DNA of 40,092 nt, from NCBI GenBank assembly GCA_021771755.1, contig JAETOL010000031.1, positions 1 to 40,092 of the forward strand, in the 5' to 3' direction. Numbering within the stretch: position 1 is the first letter of the stretch; the number at the start of each line of letters is the position of its first letter. This DNA comes from Lachnospiraceae bacterium. Its GTDB lineage: Bacteria > Bacillota > Clostridia > Lachnospirales > Lachnospiraceae. The position numbers and the translations under genes were made by a program. This document shows positions 35,238-40,092 of this stretch, piece after piece. The notes beneath the pieces were generated by a model. That model did not search any database. It was not told the origin of the DNA and was given only the letters and a program-made list of their open reading frames with translations.

Positions 35238-37310
35238 TTAATTTTCTTTCTGTGGCTTCTGTTCCACATAACCGCAGGTTTCCTGACTGCATACGATCTT
35301 GTTTCCTTTTTCTACCATGTAGCTTCCGCATACAGGGCACTTTTTGTCAGAAGGCTTCTGCCAGGACATAAAATCACATTCCGGATTGTCCTCACAGCCA
35401 TAATACTTACGTCCTTTTTGTGTCTTTTTCAGAACAACATCTTTACCGCATTTCGGACAGGCAACACCAATCTTTTCATAATAAGGCTTCGTGTTCCTGC
35501 AGTCCGGAAATCCCGGACAGGCAAGAAATCTTCCATGAGGGCCATATTTGATCACCATATTCCGTCCGCAGAGGTCACAGACAACATCTGTTACTTCATC
35601 CTGGATATCTACTTTTTCCAGTTCTTTTTCTGCTGCATCCACATCTTTTTTCAGATCCGGATAAAAGTTTCTCACAACCGTTTTCCACTGAACGGTTCCT
35701 GCCTCCACACAGTCAAGCAGACCTTCCATCATAGCGGTAAAGTGAACATCTACAATACTTGGAAAAGCCTGTTTCATAATATTATTTACGACCTCACCAA
35801 GCTCTGTCATATAGAGATTTTTCTGTTCTTTTGAAACATAGCGGCGGCTGATGATCGTAGTAATCGTCGGCGCATAGGTACTTGGTCTTCCAATTCCCTG
35901 TTCTTCCAGTGCTTTTACAAGAGAAGCCTCTGTATAATGAGCAGGCGGCTGTGTAAAATGCTGTTCCGGCTTCAGTTCCAAAAGTTCTAGCTTCATGCCT
36001 TTTTCCAGACTCTGACTTAAAACATTTCCTTTTTTATTGTCTTCATCCTGAACATAAACGGACATAAAGCCGTCAAAAACCACTTTGGAAGCAGCTACGG
36101 TAAACACATACTCTCCCGCGCCGATTTTGACAGAAGTCGTCTCATAACGAGCGGCAGCCATTCTGCTGGCTGTAAATCTTTTCCAGATAAGCTGATACAG
36201 ACGGAACTGATCTCTTGATAATGATTCTTTCAGCATTGCCGGAGTACGTGAAATATCTGTAGGACGGATTGCTTCATGAGCATCCTGGATCTTCTGCTCT
36301 TTTTTCACTGTTTTTTCCCCTGCTGCCACATAGGAATCTCCAAACTGCTCTCCAATGTAAGCTCTTGCCGCTTCGTCTGCCTCCTGGGAAATACGAGTAG
36401 AATCTGTACGAAGATATGTGATCACACCGACCGTTCCATTTCCCTTGATATCTACACCTTCATAAAGCTGCTGCGCCAGACGCATTGTTTTCTGTGTGGA
36501 AAAATTCAAGGTCTTGGCTGCTTCCTGCTGAAGGGTACTGGTCGTAAAAGGAAGGGGCGCATTTTTAATTCGCTCTCCTTTTTTCACTTCATTGATCTCA
36601 TATTCTGCGTTTTCCAGTTTTTTAAGGATTTCATCAACCTCAGCTTTGTTATGGATAGGAAGCTTTTTATCTGTTCCATAGAATTTCGCCTGAAGATGTT
36701 TCTTCTCTCCCTGGATCTTAAATTCCCCATCAAGACTCCAGTATTCCTCCGGAATGAAAGAATTGATCTCCTCCTCACGATCACAGATAATACGTAAAGC
36801 GACTGACTGCACGCGTCCCGCACTTAATCCTCTCTTCACCTTTGCCCAGAGAAGAGGGCTGATACTGTAACCTACCATACGGTCCAGCATTCTTCTTGCC
36901 TGCTGAGCATCTACCAGATTCATATCCAGTTCTCTTGGTTGCTTGATTGAATTTTTCACTGCAGTTTTGGTGATCTCGTTGAAAGTAATTCTCCGCATTT
37001 TCTTTGTATCTTCCTTCAGCGCCTGCATCAAATGCCAGGAAATCGCCTCCCCCTCACGGTCAGGGTCAGTTGCAAGAAAGATCTTATCTGCTTTCTTTGC
37101 AGCTTTACGAAGACCTGCCAGAAGTTCGCCTTTTCCACGGATCGTAATATATTTAGGTTCAAAATCGTTTTCTACATCAATCCCAAACTGACTTTTTGGA
37201 AAATCTCTTACATGTCCATTCGATGCCTGAACATCATAATTACTCCCCAAGAATTTCTTAATTGTCTTTACTTTCGCAGGTGACTCTACGATCACCAGAT
37301 ATTTCGCCAT
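35238..37310 (-). CDS. topA: DNA topoisomerase I
   Basis: A 690-residue type IA enzyme relaxing negative supercoils. The Toprim domain comes first (YLVIVESPAKVKTI, and the acidic triad in FLATDPDREGEAI near 83). The active-site tyrosine is in GVITYLRTDSTRISQ (near 300). Three C-terminal zinc-ribbon modules follow from about residue 575: CDLCGRN...CPGFPDC, CPKCGKD...CEDNPEC and CPVCGSY...CSQETC. The start is at MAKYLVIVES, with AGGAG 7 bases upstream; seven more codons are open but lack a site. It follows dprA closely and is probably in one transcript with comM and dprA. Confidence 0.97.
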   Translation of the reverse strand: MAKYLVIVESPAKVKTIKKFLGSNYDVQASNGHVRDFPKSQFGIDVENDFEPKYITIRGKGELLAGLRKAAKKADKIFLATDPDREGEAISWHLMQALKEDTKKMRRITFNEITKTAVKNSIKQPRELDMNLVDAQQARRMLDRMVGYSISPLLWAKVKRGLSAGRVQSVALRIICDREEEINSFIPEEYWSLDGEFKIQGEKKHLQAKFYGTDKKLPIHNKAEVDEILKKLENAEYEINEVKKGERIKNAPLPFTTSTLQQEAAKTLNFSTQKTMRLAQQLYEGVDIKGNGTVGVITYLRTDSTRISQEADEAARAYIGEQFGDSYVAAGEKTVKKEQKIQDAHEAIRPTDISRTPAMLKESLSRDQFRLYQLIWKRFTASRMAAARYETTSVKIGAGEYVFTVAASKVVFDGFMSVYVQDEDNKKGNVLSQSLEKGMKLELLELKPEQHFTQPPAHYTEASLVKALEEQGIGRPSTYAPTITTIISRRYVSKEQKNLYMTELGEVVNNIMKQAFPSIVDVHFTAMMEGLLDCVEAGTVQWKTVVRNFYPDLKKDVDAAEKELEKVDIQDEVTDVVCDLCGRNMVIKYGPHGRFLACPGFPDCRNTKPYYEKIGVACPKCGKDVVLKKTQKGRKYYGCEDNPECDFMSWQKPSDKKCPVCGSYMVEKGNKIVCSQETCGYVEQKPQKEN

Positions 37311-37335
37311 GCTACCTCTCCTATTTATCATGAAA

Positions 37336-38226
37336 TTAAGTCTGAATTTTTATATAGTAATGTCTGCTGATTTCTCTGACCAGACCCAGAAGGCTCAGTT
37401 CCATCAGGATACTTCCTGTCTTTTCTGGTGAAAAGCCGGTTTCCTGTGCCAAAATATCCCTGGATTTTGGTCGTAAATCGAGACAACTATACACCATATT
37501 CATATCACTTGCAAGACCTAAGTTCCTTTTTCCTTCTGATTTTATTGTATTTTCATAATTAATTCCCAGCTCCTGTAAAAGTACTTCCGGGGTATAGGCG
37601 ATGCCTGCTCCATCATAAATCAATTGATGACATCCTCGGCTCAGTTCTTCATTTACCGGTCCCGGCAAAGCAAAAACCAGCTTTCCCTGTTCCAAACCAC
37701 ACTGCGCAGTAATCAGAGAACCGCTTTTTTCTTTGGCTTCTACTACCAGGATCAAATCAGAAAGGCCGGCTATGATTCTGTTTCGTGCAGGAAAATAATA
37801 GCTTCGCGGAAGGGTTCCCGGCGGATATTCACTGATGATCCCGCCTTTTTCTCTGAGGATCCTGCTGTAAAGCCCTTTATTTCCTGCCGGATAACAAATA
37901 TCTGGTCCACTGCCAAGAACTGCCCATGTAGGCATCCCGCCTTCCATTGCACCTTTGTGCCCTTCTGAATCAATTCCTGCCGCCATTCCGCTTATGATCT
38001 GAACGCCTGCCTGCGCAAGCGTTCTGGCGTATCGAAAAGCCTGGATCCTTCCGTAGGTACTGCAGGATCTTGCACCTACAATAGATGCAGAAGGCCGGTC
38101 CGGCTGTGGAAGGTTTCCTTTTATATATAGTTTCTCCGGCATGCCCTTATAGGGTTTTAGCTTCACCGGATATTCCCGGGAACTTTTTTCTATACATCTG
38201 CTCTCTTCTGACCGTGTTCTTTCCAT
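37336..38226 (-). CDS. dprA: DNA processing protein DprA
   Basis: A 296-residue protein that loads RecA on incoming single-stranded DNA during transformation. The Rossmann-like core shows SASIVGARSCSTYG (near 50), ISGMAAGIDSEGHKGAM, and YFPARNRIIAGLSDLILVVEA in shorter blocks, and a C-terminal winged helix (about 240-296, SRDILAQETGFSPEKTGSIL). The start is set at MERTRSEES, where AAGGAAGGG precedes ATG; the frame stays open into comM through a TTG but without a site. The N-terminal SAM-like domain of longer DprA proteins is absent, as in some Clostridia. Neighbours comM and topA are classic. Confidence 0.93.
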   Translation of the reverse strand: MERTRSEESRCIEKSSREYPVKLKPYKGMPEKLYIKGNLPQPDRPSASIVGARSCSTYGRIQAFRYARTLAQAGVQIISGMAAGIDSEGHKGAMEGGMPTWAVLGSGPDICYPAGNKGLYSRILREKGGIISEYPPGTLPRSYYFPARNRIIAGLSDLILVVEAKEKSGSLITAQCGLEQGKLVFALPGPVNEELSRGCHQLIYDGAGIAYTPEVLLQELGINYENTIKSEGKRNLGLASDMNMVYSCLDLRPKSRDILAQETGFSPEKTGSILMELSLLGLVREISRHYYIKIQT

Positions 38227-38269
38227 ATAAGATACCCTTCCTTTCTTCTGTTTATGATCTTTTTGTGGA

Positions 38270-39790
38270 TCATAGCCAATATTTCTTTTCAAAAGCCCTG
38301 TAGGACAAAGCTTCTCCTACGTGCTGTCGTCTGATCAGTTCGGAACCGTCCATATCTGCGATTGTTCGAGCCACCTTCAGTATCCTGTGATAAGCTCTTG
38401 CACTGAAACCCATTTGATCAAATGCTTTCTCCAGCAAAAGCTTTGCCTGTGTGTCTGTTCTGCAGTAACTCTCTATTTTCTTTCCCTGAAGCTCTCCGTT
38501 AAAGTGGATTTTTTCTTTTTTATAGCGTTCCTGTTGAATCCTGTGGACCTTCTCTACACGTTCCCTTATCACAGCCGAACATTCTCCTTCTTTTCCATTC
38601 AGACTGGAAAAGCTCACCTGCTCTGCATCTGCACAAAGATCCAGGCGATCAAGAAGCGGCTGACTCAGTTTATTCAAATAGCCCGTCACCTGTCCAGATG
38701 TACACCTGCATTTATTCATATCCGGATAGTAACCACAGGGACATGGATTCATAGCAGCACAAAGAATAAAATCTGCTGGAAAGATATATGTTCCGCTGAC
38801 TCTTGATATCCGGATCACCCGATCTTCCAATGGCTGTCTCAGAATTTCCAGGCTTCTTCTGGAAAATTCAGGCATCTCATCCAAAAAGAGAACCCCTCTG
38901 TGTGCAAGCGTGATCTCCCCCGGCCTGGGATTCCGCCCTCCTCCTGCCATTGCCTGAGCAGAGCTGGTATGGTGAGGACTGCGGAAAGGTCGTCTGCGCA
39001 CCAGAGGATCAGACGATGACAGAAGTCCTGCAATACTGTAGATTTTTGTAAGTTCCAGACTTTCCTCAAAAGTCAGCGGCGGCATAATGCCTGGTATCCT
39101 CCTGGCCACCATAGTTTTACCAGCTCCTGGAGGCCCGATCATCAAGATATTGTGGAACCCGCTGACCGCGATCTCCACTGCCCTTCTTAAGGATTCCTGC
39201 CCACGGATGTCACGAAAATCTGTAAGATCTTTTTCCTCACCTTCTATGGTCTGCAACAGCGGTATTTCTTTATAACTGTCCGGATCTTTCAAAAAACAGA
39301 TCAGTTCCTGAAGGTTTCGGACTCCTATTACCTTCATATCCGGCACCAGTCCGGCTTCCTTCATATTTCCTGCCGGAACGATGCAAAAACGGCATTTTTC
39401 TTCTCTGGCACGTATCACAATAGGAAGGATTCCTGGAATCGCATGGATTTCTCCATTTAAACTTAGTTCTCCTGCCATCATTACGCCTTTTAATCTTTCC
39501 GGTTCAAAAATCCCCGCAGCAGCAAGCACTGCTGCCGCCACTGGAATGTCAAATCCCGCCCCCTGCTTTTTGATATCTGCAGGAGCAAAATTTACTGTGA
39601 TCCTCTTTGGAGGCAGTGAGATTTTATTATTTTTTAAGGCTGTCCTTACACGATCCTGGGCTTCTTTTACCTGCGCCGAAGGAAATCCTACCATAGTAAA
39701 GGAAGGGAGCCCGTCGCTGACATCTGCCTCTACCTGAACCGGATGAACCTCCATTCCCAGGATCACAGCTGACAATACGGCTGCAAACAT
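38270..39790 (-). CDS. comM: ComM/YifB-type Mg-chelatase-like AAA+ ATPase
   Basis: A 506-residue helicase-like AAA+ protein; ComM promotes branch migration during integration of transforming DNA. The N-terminal Lon-like fold has VEADVSDGLPSFTMVGFP. The AAA+ core shows Walker A MIGPPGAGKTMVARR (near 215), Walker B VLFLDEMPEFS (near 295), and a zinc-like insertion AAMNPCPCGYYPDMNKCRC (near 350). The C-terminal Mg-chelatase domain ends SELIRRQHVGEALSYR. AAAGGAG is about 6 bases before ATG. It leads the comM-dprA-topA group, with a good promoter at 39932-39960. Confidence 0.95.
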   Translation of the reverse strand: MFAAVLSAVILGMEVHPVQVEADVSDGLPSFTMVGFPSAQVKEAQDRVRTALKNNKISLPPKRITVNFAPADIKKQGAGFDIPVAAAVLAAAGIFEPERLKGVMMAGELSLNGEIHAIPGILPIVIRAREEKCRFCIVPAGNMKEAGLVPDMKVIGVRNLQELICFLKDPDSYKEIPLLQTIEGEEKDLTDFRDIRGQESLRRAVEIAVSGFHNILMIGPPGAGKTMVARRIPGIMPPLTFEESLELTKIYSIAGLLSSSDPLVRRRPFRSPHHTSSAQAMAGGGRNPRPGEITLAHRGVLFLDEMPEFSRRSLEILRQPLEDRVIRISRVSGTYIFPADFILCAAMNPCPCGYYPDMNKCRCTSGQVTGYLNKLSQPLLDRLDLCADAEQVSFSSLNGKEGECSAVIRERVEKVHRIQQERYKKEKIHFNGELQGKKIESYCRTDTQAKLLLEKAFDQMGFSARAYHRILKVARTIADMDGSELIRRQHVGEALSYRAFEKKYWL

Positions 39791-39931
39791 TCTTCTCCTT
39801 TCTGAAAAACGTCTCCCCGATAAAACGCTTTACCATAAATCACTTTATTTTATTGCATATATGGGATATCTACAGCAGAACAGCTGCAGAAACAGAATAT
39901 AAAAACAGAGTAATGACCTCTGAATGTCTTT

Positions 39932-39960
39932 ATTATAACTTTCTCCTGGATAAAAAACAA
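39932..39960 (-). promoter_or_regulatory. Promoter of the comM-dprA-topA group
   Basis: Minus-strand TTGTTT (39960-39955), 17 bases, TATAAT (39937-39932), giving a leader of about 135 bases. In the remaining 300 bases to the window end I see no gene, RNA or repeat. Confidence 0.6.
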
Positions 39961-40092
39961 GCTTAAAGCCAAAAAACGGCGGCGTAAATTTACTGTAGGA
40001 ATTATAGTGGCAGAAACTGCCGGATGTGTTTCAGATATATCAGTTCAATTCAATACCTTTTTATACTATACTTCCTTTGTTTTCTTCTTGCA

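Overview
The window reads as chromosomal DNA of an anaerobic, gut-type member of the Lachnospiraceae (Blautia/Ruminococcus-like Clostridia). The evidence is the gene complement and order (comM-dprA-topA next to codY, groES-groEL under CIRCE, split purO/purH under a ZTP riboswitch, corrinoid methyltransferases), strong AGGAGG ribosome-binding sites and Gram-positive promoters. Species cannot be fixed from sequence alone.

Left part (1-12.5 kb): an NRAMP-like transporter gene cut off at the window edge; glyA; a divergent iron-type alcohol dehydrogenase; a tightly overlapping minus-strand operon of a DUF134 regulator, two NifX-like proteins and two ferredoxin-domain MinD ATPases (an ORP-like metal-cluster assembly set) whose promoter is embedded in a 15-bp-arm palindrome; an M32 carboxypeptidase; a membrane diguanylate cyclase; a broken O-acetylhomoserine sulfhydrylase gene; and two cell-wall genes (a secreted SH3/3D-domain protein and a membrane-anchored lysozyme-fold protein).

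Middle (12.5-26 kb): a 1100-residue DUF5107/TPR protein divergent from an AraC regulator; a minus-strand operon encoding a second AraC regulator, a UroD-family methyltransferase, a corrinoid protein and an MtaA-like methyltransferase; a three-gene sugar ABC transporter of the arabinose/ribose type; and a divergent aldose 1-epimerase. An identical 15-base sequence lies in front of both the methyltransferase operon and the transporter operon, suggesting that one AraC regulator controls both. This gives a candidate uptake-plus-demethylation system for a methylated sugar-like compound.

Right part (26-40 kb): tRNA-Gly(GCC); an NCS2 purine permease behind a purine riboswitch whose terminator overlaps the aptamer (ON architecture); purH (formyltransferase domain only) and an archaeal-type IMP cyclohydrolase behind a ZTP riboswitch; guaB; a small membrane protein; groES-groEL with CIRCE; codY; and the topA-dprA-comM group. 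Thus about 5 kb is devoted to purine synthesis and uptake with two separate RNA sensors.

No CRISPR array, complete insertion sequence or rRNA was seen.
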